NCBI GenBank assembly: GCA_033002965.1
Contig: JAURVB010004972.1
Coordinates: forward strand, 1-64,000
Length of the DNA stretch: 64,000 nucleotides
Direction of reading: 5' to 3'
DNA from: Piper betle
Lineage: Eukaryota; Streptophyta; Magnoliopsida; Piperales; Piperaceae
In this document: one piece after another, positions 24,120-36,465 of the stretch
Layout: every line of letters begins with the position of its first letter
How positions within the stretch are numbered: position 1 is the stretch's first letter
Translations under genes and position numbers: made by a program
The notes under the pieces: generated by a model
Told to the model about the DNA's origin: nothing
The model's input: only the letters and a program-made list of their open reading frames with translations
Databases searched by the model: none

Positions 24120-24310
24120 CACTACATAACTTCATCCACATCGTTGGGCCCATCTACAGGTAGAAGATCCTCATTAAGTGAATCAACTAGAAATTCCCCA
24201 TCTCTATTTGCTGCATATTCATCATCATCATCATTATCATCTTCTTCAGCTTCATGATTCTCATTAAAACGAGTTTTCGTTTATCTAACCAAGTTCGAAT
24301 CAATTTGTAA
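24120..24310 (-). pseudogene. Acidic tail fragment of a CACTA transposase-like gene
   Basis: On the - strand the segment encodes an Asp/Glu-rich stretch (DDNDDDDEYAANRDGEFLVD) near a terminator and is preceded by a DEDAYQEEYQ-like stretch. Acidic C-termini of this type are common in plant CACTA transposases. The catalytic part is absent and stops interrupt the frame. Confidence 0.4.
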
Positions 24311-24370
24311 ACCTCGGATTGTGATTTACTTGATATTCCTCTTGATATGCATCCTCATCAACCCTGAGGA

Positions 24371-26480
24371 TTGTGTTTTTGGTCAGGTTTTGTGTTTGCC
24401 TCAATGCTGTTAGCACGCGGTTGGTCTGGTTTGATCCGTCTAGTGCTATTGGGATCCTTTGAATGGCATTGTGGGCTTGGACATTGGGTGTATCCACCGT
24501 TGATTTGTTCTGGTCGGCCTCAATTTTTAAGCCAGTGCATATGTTTTCGGTTGTTTTAGAGTAGCCTAGGGCTGCGCGTTGCATTAGAGTTGTATCACAT
24601 GCATTTAAGCGTACCTCCTCGCCCTAATCATGTTTTAAAATCTGTCTCATGCCCTTCTCTCTCTTTTTTCCCTCTCCGCCTCACTTTTCTTGCATATTTG
24701 GCCAATCGGACCCCCATGGGGAGGGTCTGGGTGGTGCTTTGCGCACATGCCCATGTGGGCTTGGTCGCGGCACAAGAGCCCCTTTGCGCTGGTCTGTTTT
24801 TGTCAGGTGGTTAAAACCCCCACCTCCAGTCTAATTTCTCCAAGTCTCTGCCTTGGCCACCTGGTTGCTGCTGCCACCACTCTCCTTGGCTCCTGGAAGC
24901 CTTGTCCAGCCTTTCCCCTCTCCTCCTTGGCCTTCCTTCCTCCTTTCCTCCTTTCCTCCTCTTCTTCCACCCCGTCAAGGTACGCCGCCCCTTTTTACCC
25001 TTTCTCTTCTTTTCGGCATGTTCATGATTGTTTGCATGTAGAATCATTGATTAGATCATGTAGATAGTTTGTTCATCATCTTGGCATGTTAATCATTGGT
25101 TATTGCATTGATTTATTGTTAAAAATGTAATTTTTTATTGATTTTGTAGTTGTTTTGCTAATAATTGTAATGAAATGTTGTGTTGGACTAATTTGTAAAA
25201 TCTATTGCCTAAAACACCTAATAATAGTTGAAACTATAAAAAGATTAAAACTTTGAAATTTTTAAACTGAGTGCAAGCTACCTCCTGTCACGTGCCAAAT
25301 TAGTAAATTATTTAACTGATTAAAATAATGATAAGAGAAGCTGTAATTGGTTGTGAAGTAGGTTTTGGTGTGAAATCTTAATCTAAATGATAATTTTCCT
25401 AATTAACTAAACATTATTCAGATTGTTTTAATTGATAAAATAATTCTTAATTAACTAGTTCAAGTGTGGGTTAGACTCGGCATCTCAAGCGGTTTCAGCT
25501 TCAAGATCTATTAGGTTTCAAGTTTTAATTTTTTGAAGTTGGTTTGACAGAATAATCACAAGGGTTAAGTTTAATTATGTTAACTATCAATTTCAATTTA
25601 TTTTCACAATTTTACTAAGATCTCGTTCGCGATTAGTGTGTTATGATATCTTTGTTAATTGCCCTGAGTTCTCTTGGTAGTTCAATATAATAAGTTAGAG
25701 TTTAAGTGTGCAGGTTGAATCCCAAAATGTATTTCATAAAATACTGAAATTTTTGTTTCAACATCAGTATTTGCTTTATCAAAAACTCGTGCAATTTTAG
25801 ACATGTTCAACATGTAAATATTGTGATGTGTTGTATGGAGTGTTTAATTTCTATCTTGCATGTCATGTCATTTGCTACATCTAGGATTGTTGCATATCAT
25901 TACATGCATGCATCATACATGAGTTAAGTAGTGGTATGCATTTGCTAGGTCGGGCAGAGCTAATCTTGCCAAGGTAGGACGAGGAACTCTCCTCAGGTCC
26001 ATTATGACTCCCTCTTTGCTTGATCTACTGCTTGGCTCATGTGTTTTGTTTTCACATTGTAGGACGGAACTAATGGTGTTTTATTAAATCCCATTATCTA
26101 CATGTCATCTTATCAATTTTTTGGATTAATAAAACTTCAAAATTAAAATCCCTTGATGAGCTTGTAAAATTGCAAGATATAGTTCGAAAGTCACACTTTA
26201 GCGCTATTCAAATTCAACCTTATGTAAGCCTTATACTTATTATATGTTTTTGGATTTTTTGTACACACATGGTGGAAGGGAGTGTGATGCTAAATGATGT
26301 GCCCGGTTGGTACCTACATGTGGTGCTTGGTTAGTGGTTAATTGTGTGATTAGTTTTACTAGTATAGTACTTGCTAGCAGTGTGTATCTTAGATTTTATC
26401 ATGTGTGTGGTCTCCGTCAAGTATATCCAGATCATGCTATATCTCAGATGTGTTCAGTTAAGCTCTATTGGCCATGTGCA
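24371..26480 (+). repeat. Dispersed about 2.1 kb repeat, + copy (probable Ty3-type LTR)
   Basis: This block matches the reverse complement of 46650-48790 along most of its length. Shared landmarks are TTTTGTGTTTG near the start, a CT-rich TCCTCTTCTTCC tract, CATGTAGAATC, GCATGCATCATAC, GACTCCCTCTTTGC and a TGGTGCTTGGT end. The CT-rich leader and GTGTTTTATTAAATCCC region are typical of large plant LTRs. Open frames in it follow the CT-rich composition. Exact ends are not resolved. Confidence 0.55.
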
Positions 26481-28490
26481 TGTTGTCGTTGACCAGATTT
26501 TGACTCATGCATAGTACCGACATATTACTATTGAGTATTCTAGTGTAGATCAACACCTCAAAGAATCTATCGGCCCGAATCATTTTAGTAGCTACTAGGC
26601 CTAAAGAAAACTTCTCTGAGCTGACAAACTTGACCAGGTACACGACCACTGACATGCCTTTCTACTCAAAGTGCTTGAACTCAAGTTCCCTCTTCCTCTT
26701 CTTCTCAGGTGGGAAATTCATGTCATCAAACACCACTTGGAAATTCTCCCAAGCAATGTGCTTGGTGCTTTCTCTGGAAATGGACTTTCTTGATTGAGTC
26801 TGACTAGGTCCTTGCTTTGCATTTAAAACCACCCATCGCTATTTTGATCCACAATGCCAAAGGACAATCTATACTCTCAAATACCCCCTCGGTAGTAATC
26901 AGCCACTCATTCGCCTCTTTGGGATCAAGATTCCCAGCAAACATACTACGTCCATTCTTTAAGAACTTTTCTACTTGCCATACACTAGGTTGTCTTGCTT
27001 GTTGAGGATAGATACTTCTCCTCTACAAGGTTTCTCGAAGGTATGGTACTACCCCATTTTTAGCTCCATTGACCCCTAGCATAAGAACATGAAATGGAAT
27101 AGGAGTCACATCATGAGTACTAGCCATTGGTGGAGCTAGTGGTGTACCCATTATAGGAGTTTTAGGTGGTGATGGTGGAGGCTATAGGACAATAGGTCGT
27201 TGCTAGATGAGGGATTTGCTGGCATTGGTGTTTGTGAAGGTAAAAATGATGTCTCACTCCTATCATCATTTTTCATAGGCCTTTTTTATGATCTTGCTAA
27301 CTGATCAAACCTCATTCCCCTTGTTTATTGTGAGGTGTTTATTTGTATCTTTTTCAATTTCTCTTGAGTCTCCATCACCATCTCCATCACCTTTTTCATG
27401 AAATCATTTATCACAGTCATTCTACTACCTGATCTCACAGATGGAGAAGCTCTATTTTGCCCTAAAGTAGCATGAGTTCACTCCCGAGTTATATCATCAC
27501 GAGGGGGGACATGCGCCTCGGGAATTGGAAGGTCAGACACTTGAAAATCTTGATTGAAACTTCTCCTTCACCAACGAGATGACTATGTCGTCGACTAGAC
27601 CCACTACCACTGTGAGCCACCCCTGGAGTGGGAAACTATAGGTGGTGTCGAAATGTTCAAAATAGTCCTATGAGTCCTGTTCATTATATCTATCAACGTC
27701 TTGTTAAGAAAACTGCTAAAAGTGCCCCAACAAGATAAACAAACAACACTAAAAGACCAAAACAATATACTAGCCAGCTAAAACCAAGGATCACTTCACA
27801 CACACGCATACTCAAAACAATCTTCATTTCCAATCAACCAATACAACTCTGCATACCATTTAGTAACATCCCATGCCGAGTTCATTCCTAAACCAAATCA
27901 AAATATTATTTTATAATAAAATTAATATAATGTAACTCAATTACATGGAAGACATCACCCACCAAAACACTCTAAGATCTAAATCCTAAGAATTCCATTC
28001 AAAAACTTTCACAAGTATTGGCAAATTAGGTCAAATCATACAAATGAATGAGTTTAAAAAGAGTGGCTCAAGTTTAAAAACGGAGGCCCACACGAACCCC
28101 GAAAGCAAATATGCTTTGTGCGAGGCATGTAATCAAACACCTCATATGCTTATGAATTCGGCAAGTATTAAAATACAAATAACCAAAGTAAAAAGAGTAG
28201 GGAAAAGAAATCAAACAATAAAGATACAAGGAGTTTTAAAGAGGATTAGAACTCTTACTCCTTTCTCCTATCCCAACTAATTCTTTGGTTGGGTAGATCT
28301 TCTAGCTTTACATGGCAAACACTTGTACACGTACAAGCACCAACTTGTTCTTCTACAAACTCTTCCCAGTGAGCTGAAGCAACAAGTATACTAGTTTCTT
28401 ACAAGCCCTTTCCACCAACCTAAGACAACTAGTTCTACTCTTACACCTAGGAGCTCCAACACCTTATAGGTGTTTGGCCTCCCCAACCAA
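26481..28490 (-). pseudogene. Ty3/gypsy gag region, copy A, broken
   Basis: On the - strand, fragments read FAGNLDPKEANEWL, VFESIDCPL and, further on, KGMSVVVYLVKFV and MIRADRFFEVL. These correspond to the gag capsid region of plant Ty3/gypsy elements. Stops and frameshifts are frequent. The upstream part (about 27460-28490) is a noncoding leader leading to a primer-binding site at 28491-28502. The same structure, similarly decayed, is seen in copy B at 41.6-44.4 kb. Confidence 0.6.
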
Positions 28491-28502
28491 GCTCTGATAC
28501 CA
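28491..28502 (-). other. tRNA-Met-type primer-binding site
   Basis: The - strand reads TGGTATCAGAGC, the standard complement to the initiator tRNA-Met 3' end used by many plant LTR retrotransposons. It sits one base inside the 157-base LTR at 28504-28660. Confidence 0.8.
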
Positions 28503-28503
28503 C

Positions 28504-28660
28504 TGTTGGGCCCTTTAGGCCCCCTAAAAGAGACTTGCAATAGGTGTCACGGGCCTCTCTCAATCCAAAAGTTAAAAGTTAACTTAAGGAATCAGGCTTT
28601 CCTATTAGCCTCTACACAAGTCACCAACCCCATCTACGACCGATTGGGATAAACCCAACA
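28504..28660 (-). repeat. Short LTR, 157 bases, with intact TG...CA ends
   Basis: On the - strand it runs from TGTTGGGTTTATCCCAATCG to GGGCCTAAAGGGCCCAACA and is followed after one base by a primer-binding site. It belongs to the family near 648, 18855, 19442 and 45508. This is the clearest member and defines the LTR length and orientation. Confidence 0.75.
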
Positions 28661-29834
28661 TTTTTTTAGTAACTCCAATATTCATCTCATAAGAATAAGG
28701 GTGAATAAGATTTAGTTGATTATCCAAAAACAAAATCTCTCTCTTTCGCATTGAATCTTAAGATTTAGCAACGCGCATATTCCTCCTTGCTCAATGACAT
28801 TTTCCTCATCTCCATGCCTTGTAGCCTAGTTCAAGCCCTTTTATGGTGCGTCAAGGTCATGTGGTTGAGTCCTTTGGCTCACGAAAGTTGATGGGACCCA
28901 AACCTTAGCACCCGATCTCCAAATTAAGGCTAAGGATTGGTCTTAGCTTCACCATAACCCACTTGGCTACAAATCCTATTCCACCTCGAAGTCCACACCA
29001 CCAAATCCATGTGTCATCCATAGACTTCGTCCATGAAGTCTTGATTAGGTCCAAGTTATCCGAAAAGTCCCATGGTCACCATCACTCGAGCATAGGTAGT
29101 CCCTAACGATAATCGTACCTGAACTAGGAATCCTACAATAAGTAGGAAACCTTGACTAAGTCATAGGATTTAGTCCATTGATGCCAATTCTCCGAATTGC
29201 TCGATCACCCATGCTTGGTGCTCCCGAACTTCGCTCACAATGTGCTTGGTAATGCTCGATTGTGCTCCTCACCACTCCCGGTCACCCTTGCTTGATCATG
29301 CTCGGTAACTTCTCCCAGTGAATGCTGATAGCAAGCAACCAGCACTACTCGGTCATGCTCAAGATCTAGAACCGTTACTCGACATTTTGAGGCTAATTTG
29401 GAGCTGATGTAGCACAGCTGCTCGGTAAACCCTACTGAAATGCTCGGAAACACCTCCTTACTACCCGATGAGTTGCCCTAGGTTACCAATCACCATCATA
29501 TGCCATGCTTGATCACGATCAACCATAGAGTCAATAAATACACAATAATTTAATGTGGAACCTCAAAATATAAGGGAAACCACAAACCATCCACTATTAC
29601 CAATAATAAGTACACAAATTACTCCAATTGGGAAATCCTCACACACTTTCCAATTGGAAACAACTCACAATCTCTAACTAGAACACACTCCAATTAGGAA
29701 TGACCACAATCTCCAACTAGGATACACATCCAATTGGGAAACTCACAATTCATATTTAAAACAACACTCTCAATTCATTCCTCCTACAGTCTCCATTGGC
29801 TTTCCTAGGTGATAATACGTTTATACGTGCATTA

Positions 29835-29836
<2 letters not shown>
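28661..29836. other. Noncoding repeat-rich DNA
   Basis: No gene supported. Between 29190 and 29460 TGCTCGGT/TGATCATGCTC words recur irregularly. Between 29560 and 29760 CCAATTGGGAAA/CCAATTAGGA phrases recur several times. Both look like degenerate short repeats. Confidence 0.4.

Positions 29837-29872
<36 letters not shown>
29837..29872. repeat. (TA)n microsatellite
   Basis: A run of about 18 TA units. It may mark the left margin of the pararetrovirus insertion, because endogenous pararetroviruses are often found by TA repeats, but no junction is proven. Confidence 0.8.
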
Positions 29873-29875
<3 letters not shown>

Positions 29876-31013
29876 GACCAACTGGGGAAATCTAAGGCTT
29901 GCTCAAGTTTTAAATTTACTTATCAACACAAAGTAGCCCAATAAAGAACAATAACTTAAATAAAGTAAAGTATATCCCAAATGGGAGCTTAACTGTAAAA
30001 TATATCTATTTGTGGGAGATTCATTCCAACTCTGTGAATTGTAAAGTAAAGTATTGAAACATATATATGGAAAACGGGTTTTTTATCAAAAACTTTTATA
30101 TGTAAATGACATATAGGTTCAAAAGAACCGAGATATGTAGAAGATAAAGATAGAAGTACATACCAGAAAAGTAACTTTTATTACTGCTAGTAATTTTACA
30201 AACTTACTTCACTCTCATTCGGTAAATACAATTAGTAACAAACTGTATACATATAAGTATATGATACAGGTATGTATATACGTACAAACTTATAGTATCT
30301 GAACTGTATACATATAAATACAACTCACATACAAATACAACTTAAACAAATTGTTTTTTGGATTTTTTCATAAAAGAAAATAAAAATCTTTTTTGAAGTT
30401 TTTTTAAAAAAATTGACAAACCACACTGAACAAAGATAGGAAAGTAAAAAGGAAAGCTAAAGCTAAAAGCGACCTGACTATATACACGAAGATAAAAAAT
30501 TGGAAAAAGAAAAGATGAAAGCGACGTACAGACAAACACAGCGACAGGGTAATAAAAAATTGAGAAAGAGAAAGTGAAAGAGACTTGACGATTTCTTGGC
30601 TTCAAACTATATCATATTGAAATCAGAAGTGAAGAAGTGAGAAAAGAAAAGAAGACTGAAGACGACTTAATCAAAACGAAAGAAAAGTTTATATCTGACT
30701 TCTGAAATCCCATGAAGGAAAACTGAAAACTCATGAAGGAGGAAGGCAACTTAGACAGAAAGAGAGTTGAGAAATTTCATGGTGTCCTAAACTGAGGGAG
30801 GAGGCTTCATTTATAGAAGGAAAAGCAAACAGTAACCAGTTACTCAGGTCACCGGTTAACTAGTGGGTTCCACCTTGGGCCCAGTTAACGTAGTTATTGT
30901 GGGGTCCATAGTGGGGACAGATGAGGGACACAGTAGGGACCACAGTGGGGTCAATAGAGGGTCCCACAGAAAGTTTTATCATTTTCTAAGGAGAATAACC
31001 TGACTCAAGAAGA
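29873..31013 (-). other. Noncoding flank or intergenic region of the pararetrovirus copy
   Basis: Sequence downstream of the last viral frame on the - strand. It has no credible protein; the 87-codon frame at 30342-30605 is low-complexity Phe/Ser. It contains a TATA-type promoter near 30810. In caulimovirids the large intergenic region holds the promoter and the RNA leader, which fits this position. The left boundary is unknown. Confidence 0.4.
30805..30816 (-). promoter_or_regulatory. TATA box of a pararetroviral-type promoter
   Basis: The - strand reads TTCTATAAATGAAGCC, followed by a CCTCC-rich stretch and TCAGTTTAGGACACC. Position after the last viral frame and the strong TATAAAT core fit a pregenomic-RNA-type promoter of Caulimoviridae. 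Activity is not shown. Confidence 0.5.
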
Positions 31014-31901
31014 CTATTGTGAATCAGCAGCCTTTGATGGACTACACATTGGAGAGGGTGAGCGATCAATAGCAGGACAATGGAAAGCACCATGACCAAA
31101 TTGGCCACAACATAGACATCTTGGGCCTTCATTGTCTAAGGGTGATTCTGTACAGATGACTGAGGTATGACCATCTTGTCCACATAGTCTACAATGTAAA
31201 TCTTTTGCACTAAAAGGTGACTGAGCAAATCCTGCTTGAACTGGACTTTCAGTGAGCCTTGTGATAATCTGATTTATTTCATCCGAAGACAATGGTTGTG
31301 GCTCCTGAATAGGTTGTAACTTTGGCAAAACTCCATAAGAATTGAGCATAAATGAAAGTATTATTGCTTCATCATGAGGAAGATTTGGATTATCATCTTG
31401 TACCTGCAATAACCATGCATAAACGTTAGGGGGTAGTACTGGTGGGAGTATTAGATTGGCTGACCTAGGAAAGGGTAGAACTGGCTCTGGAAAAAGTTCT
31501 TCTTTTGTAGGGAGATTGATAGAACGGGTAAAATTACCCCACCATCTAACATAAATTCTGTGAGCCAGTGATGAGATTAAAATACCCTTATCCTCAATAG
31601 TATGGAAACAAAAATTCCAAGACAGTATCCATGGAATTCTATAAAATAGGATAAAATAGGAAAATGAATTCTTGAATAATTGTTTAACAAGTTTAGCAAA
31701 TCTTTCATATTGGGATTTATAATACTTTGGAAGGTTCTCAATTTCTGGACCAAAGTGTGACATCCATTGATGAAACCATACTGGAATTTGACAAGGTTTG
31801 GGTAGATCAATACGAAGGAACCATGAGTGTTGACTAACTGGATTTTTATATAAAAGAACCTTATTAAAGACTTCTATATAATCCCAATAATTGTATTCCA
31901 T
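31014..31901 (-). pseudogene. Pararetroviral second frame, C-terminal part with two zinc knuckles
   Basis: A 295-residue open frame. The first half is Trp/Tyr-rich (WFHQWMSHFGPEIENLPKYY). The middle is Pro-rich. Residues 237-250 (C-X2-C-X4-H-X4-C, CRLCGQDGHTSVIC) and 262-275 (CLCCGQFGHGAFHC) are two CCHC zinc knuckles, implying nucleic-acid binding. The frame extends upstream of its first Met without a stop and is offset by one base from the piece at 31951-32232, so a single small indel separates them. Function in the virus is not known to me; a downstream frame of unknown role is typical of florendoviruses. Confidence 0.65.
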
Positions 31902-31950
31902 AGGGAAGAGACCCGGAGGAGGTTGAACATTGGTAAATTTTCGTATAGAA

Positions 31951-32232
31951 TTAGGGTGACCATATTCTGTCTATGGTAACTACCTTTTGAATGATCATCT
32001 TACTATAAGGTATTTTAGTTTCATAATTCTCTGGATAAGCCAAAATATTATCAGGACCATTATACCGATGTAATATCTGACAAGATAGCATATCTTGTAA
32101 TACTAACTCATAGAAATATCTGGGTTTATTAGAAGTAATAGGATAATGAGAGTATAAAGGACAATATTGAAGAGCAATCTGTGAAGGGTCTAGGTTTTCC
32201 AACTGTTCTGTTGATTGATCAAGATAACACAC
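31951..32232 (-). pseudogene. Pararetroviral second frame, middle part
   Basis: A 93-residue frame (contains YCPLYSHYPITSNKPRYFYE) between the RNase H region and the double-knuckle frame. It ends in a stop at 31951-31953 and is shifted by one base relative to its downstream neighbour. No known domain is recognised. It is best read as part of the same broken product. Confidence 0.5.
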
Positions 32233-32264
32233 ATGTAAAGGGTTTGGTTTCTGGATATATGGGC

Positions 32265-32562
32265 TTAAATTCGTATATGAGGTTTTCTCAGACTTCTTTG
32301 GTTTCTGAAAATCTTGGATAATTTTTGTAAAATGGAGGAGGGTGATGTAGGATAATTAGGTACTATGGCTTTTCCCTTGCCCTTGTCCATATTCCCCTGC
32401 AAAAATTCACGAGTAAGAAAATCAGGTAAGCTGTTACCTAAACCAGGAATATATTCAATATCAAAGTAAAAAATAGCAAGTAAAGCTTGCCATCTTGCAA
32501 AAATATGTTTAGAAGCAAGATTTTGAACATCTTTTTCTAAGATAAATTTAGCTGCAGTACAA
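32265..32562 (-). pseudogene. Pararetroviral RNase H end and start of second frame, displaced
   Basis: After the polyprotein stops at 32563, an open frame of about 100 codons continues in a shifted phase to a TAA at 32265-32267. Its first part has RNase H C-terminal character (LASKHIFARWQALLAIF). A Met at about 32390 begins a Lys/Ser-rich stretch that may be the true start of the second product. A single-base change near 32565 explains the break. The parts are described and not rejoined. Confidence 0.55.
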
Positions 32563-35500
32563 TCAATTCTGGAGAAGAAATTTAGTATTTAAAAGATCAT
32601 CCTGAAATTTTAAAATACAATTCACAATACTAAGCATTTCTTTTTTAATAGTACTATACTTAGATTGTGTCTCATTCCATAAGCCAGAATGATATCTAAT
32701 AATAAAAGGTTTATTATTAATAATTTGTTTCAGAATTCCCCCAAATCCAAGATCCGACGCATCCGTTTCAACTATTTTTAAAGTAAAAGGATGAGGTAAG
32801 CTAAGACAAGGTATATATTTAATTTTTTGTTTAATAACTTGTACAGCTTTTGTATGAGCTTCCGTCCAAGGAGGTGGATTCTTTTTCAATCTTTGAAATA
32901 ATAATTTACAATCTTTTGCTAAATTTTTATAAAATTCTGACATATAATTTAAACTTCCTAAAAATCTTTGTAATTGATTTTTATCTAATATTTTATCTGG
33001 AAATTTACTAGAAAATTCAATTACCCTTTGAATTGGTCTGATATTTCCTTTTTCAATATTATGACCTAAAAATCTTATTTGATTTTGTACTAAAACCATT
33101 TTAGATTTGGATAATACTATGCCATTAGTTAGTGCTATTTTATAGAACTGATTTAAGTGTTTAAAATGTTGATCTATACTTTTAGAATAGACTAATACAT
33201 CATCAATATAAACAATTATAAAACTTACATATGGATTAAATATATCATTCATAATTTTTTGAAATTCTGAAGGTGCATTCTTTAATCCAAATGGCATAAC
33301 ATTCCATTCATATTGTCCAAATGGAACATTAAAAGCAGTTTTATATCTATCTTCTTCTTTAATTTGTATTTGCCAAAACCCTGATTTTAAATCAAATTTA
33401 CTAAATATTTCTGCATTATATAATCTTTTTAGTAAATCTTTTTTATTAGGAATTGGATATCTTATCCATTTTAAAACTTTATTTAAAGGTTTATAATTTA
33501 TTACTAATCTTGGTGCTCCTCTTTCTATTTCTGAAGCTTTAAATACATAGAAAGCAGAACAAGACCATGGAGATTTACTTTCTCTAATTAACTTATTATT
33601 TAATAAATTTGTTATTTCTTTTTGACAATACTCTACCAATTCTTGATTCATTTGAATTGGTCTAGCTTTAGTAGGTATTAATTTATCATTAAAGTCATCT
33701 TCATAAGGAAGAGAGACTTCATGTCTTTTCCTATCCCAAAATGCACTGGGTAAATCATTACATAAATCTTTTTCAAATAGATTCTTTATATCTGTTATTC
33801 TATTTTGAATTGAAGGAGTTTCTAATTTATTTTCTAATATTAAAGCATTAACTTCTTCTTTTAAATAATTTATTTGATTAATTTTCTTATTTTGTTTATT
33901 TTTCATTCTAGAAATAAAAGATTGTCTTTTAGGATATTCCAATTTAAATGTTATATTCTTTCCTTTTAGATGAGTATGAATTCCTACATCATCTACAAAG
34001 AAAGGTTCTATTAAAGCTGTAAATGGATTTCCTAAAATAACTTCAGATCCTATATTTTTAACTAAAATGAAAGTTAAATATAAACAAACATCTTCTATAC
34101 AAACTACAGCATTTGAAAGTTTATAATTTACTTGTAATTTTTCTTCATTTGCTGCCGATAATGTTTGAGTAGTCTTTTTATAATACTTAGTAGGAATTAA
34201 TCCTTCTTGTATTATATTTCTATCAGCTCCAGTATCTACTAATGCTAAAGTTTCTAAGCTAAATTCTTCTTTTATTATAATTTTTATTCTTAATACATAT
34301 TTTCTAGTAATAGTTTGTTCTATTACATTTAAATAATTTTCTTGTTCTGGATGAGATGTTTCACCAATTTCAAATGTTGATTCTTCAAACAATTTCTTTT
34401 CTTCATCATCTTCATCAGAACTTTCATTATCTTTAATTTCATTATTTAATTCTAAGATTTCAATACGTCTTTTTAAATTAGAAACTTCTTTCTTAAGCTC
34501 ATTTATTTCTTTAATTAAATCATTAGTAGTTATAGGTTTTTCTTGTTTTACTCTACTTAAAACTTCTGTCATAGTATAAGCTGGTTTTAAAGCTGCTTCT
34601 ACTTGAGGTTTAAATTTAGATTTTTCATTATTTTTAGATTTATCTTTTGTAGATTCTAAAATTTTCTCTATTAATTTTCTTTTTTCTTCTTTATCTTGAA
34701 GAGAATCTACCATATCTAAAAGTAATTCTTCTTGAGCTGTGATTACATTTATACTTGGTCTATTTAAGTCCATAATTCTTTTGTAATCATCACACTCACA
34801 ACTATTTTCACTAGATGATGACGATGAATCTTCATCTTCTAGATTAAGTTCTAGAGCATCATATTCAGAAGTATTTTCTGATAATTGATCATCTGATTCT
34901 TCTAAAAGATTAATTAAACTTTGTTTTTCTTCTTCAGGAATGTTTAATTCTTTTATCTTTTTCTTTAGTCTACATTGGGTTCTTGTGTGTCCTGTCTGAC
35001 CACAGTCCCAACAAACTAAAGGTTTTATGGGTTTAGATGTAAAAGATTTATTTTTCTTTTGATTCTTTTTAGCTTTTACTGGTTTCTTTTCTACATTAGT
35101 AGTTCTTTTCTTTCTTTTATAAGGAATAAAAGATTTACTACGTTTATTTTTATTAACTTTGTTTTTATTATTAGGATATTTAGGAGTTATAACAGTTCCA
35201 AACTGTTGACAGAATTCTCCTAATTCTCTTTTTCCTAATAATTTTTGTTTCTTTAATTGATTTCTTAAATTTAATTCATTACAAAGTTTTAATCCTTCTG
35301 CGACAACTTGTCCTACCAATTGTCCAAAAGTATATTCAGAATAAGGAATTGTACCATGCATTTCCCTTAATCTGTTTCTAACTCTTTCTGCAAAAAGAGT
35401 AGGTAAGCCAGAAAGAAATCTTTCTTTCCAAACATCATTATTTGAGTCTACTCTTTGGTATAATAAAGTTAAGAATGTATCCTTATACCATCTGAAATGT

Positions 35501-36465
35501 GTTAAGGTTGGACATCTCAGATTTAATATTAACTCTTGTATTCTTTCATTAAGTTGATTAACATTACCTACAAAGTAATGTAATATTGTTTGAACTAAAG
35601 TATATACTGAATCTTCTCTTATCTGTTGTGTACTAGGTTCTAGTTTTACAGCACCTAATATTTCTATTTTTTGAGGTTGTGATAAATGATTATCCCACCA
35701 ACCTTTAAGTTGGCCTGTAAACCCTGCAATTATCATTTCTGAAATTTGTCTATCTGAATTATTATTTGTTCTACAGATAGTAGCATACATAAGTATATTA
35801 TGTAATGTTGTTATTATTTGATATTCAGACTGTCCATCAATATTCCATTCATAGACAGACTCTCCATTATATTGTGACAAAGTTACATTCATACTTTCTT
35901 CAAATAATAAATTAGCAGGAGTTGGTCTTGGATAATAATTTAACGTTTGAGGTAAAGGATTTTTCTTTGCTACATTTATAGAATCTGTGAATTGATTTAT
36001 TAAATCTTCAGATTCATATCCTTTAATAGTTTTAATTTTTAATTCTCCTAGTTTTCCTGTTAACCTTTCTAAAAATTCTTCTGTTATAGGAGGTCTTTTA
36101 TTAAACTTAGTTGTTATAATAGGAGGTTTAATTAATACAGGTTTAAGAATTTCTTCTTCAACCTTTTCTTTTCCTTTCTGTCTAGGAATCCAATTATCTT
36201 CTATATTTGATAATTGAGTTGCTATGGTTTGTAGATGCATATGAGTATAATTATTTTGTTTTATAATTATAGCCATATCTTCTTGTTTAGATTCAGTTTT
36301 AACAAAGGACATTGCTTCTATTGTTCCATATTTAATATTTCCTACAGGAGGATGTCTACTAGGAATTACTTTACCATCAGTTGTTTCCCACTTTATAGGT
36401 TCTTTATGTACTAATATTCTAGGGGTTACTAATTCTTTAAACCATTTTTTAAAAGGACATTTCAT
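32563..36465 (-). pseudogene. Pararetroviral polyprotein: capsid, protease, RT, RNase H
   Basis: A 1300-residue open frame. Residues 1-50 look like the end of a movement region. Residues about 200-420 form an alpha-rich capsid-like region (includes MIIAGFTGQLKGWWDNHL), followed by a Lys-rich segment. A CCHC knuckle is at 485-498 (CWDCGQTGHTRTQC). An acidic Ser stretch lies near 546-560 and a coiled segment near 650-680. The aspartic protease motif is at 743-747 (VDTGA). RT spans about 930-1180 with FSKFDLKSGFWQI and the catalytic YIDD at 1086-1089. RNase H begins with TDAS at 1234-1237 and has E1276. The frame ends inside RNase H before the last catalytic Asp. The length without stops is notable for a fossil. 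In life such a protein would package RNA and copy it to DNA. Confidence 0.82.

Larger units (their letters stand above)
21046..24370 (-). mobile_element. Decayed CACTA (En/Spm) transposon
   Basis: Subterminal words TTTGCGACAAAA / TTTTGTCGCAAA are repeated in both orientations at 21064-21110 and 21230-21350. A - strand TGCTACGAGAAAATT near 21142-21156 resembles the CACTACNAGAAAATT ends of plant CACTA elements. Inside are - strand fragments of a plant En/Spm-associated (Transposase_24-like) protein and an acidic tail of a transposase-like product. The distal end is not seen: the element is cut near 24370, where another repeat begins. Boundaries are estimates. Confidence 0.6.

Noticed and set aside
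26817..27005. 62-codon + strand frames at 26817 and 42764 that resemble each other
   Set aside because: They are antisense shadows of the gag capsid region shared by the two gypsy copies.
28044..28280. Small + strand frame with a related frame at 44028-44216
   Set aside because: Conservation reflects the two gypsy leader copies. The frames are antisense to the elements and lack any domain.
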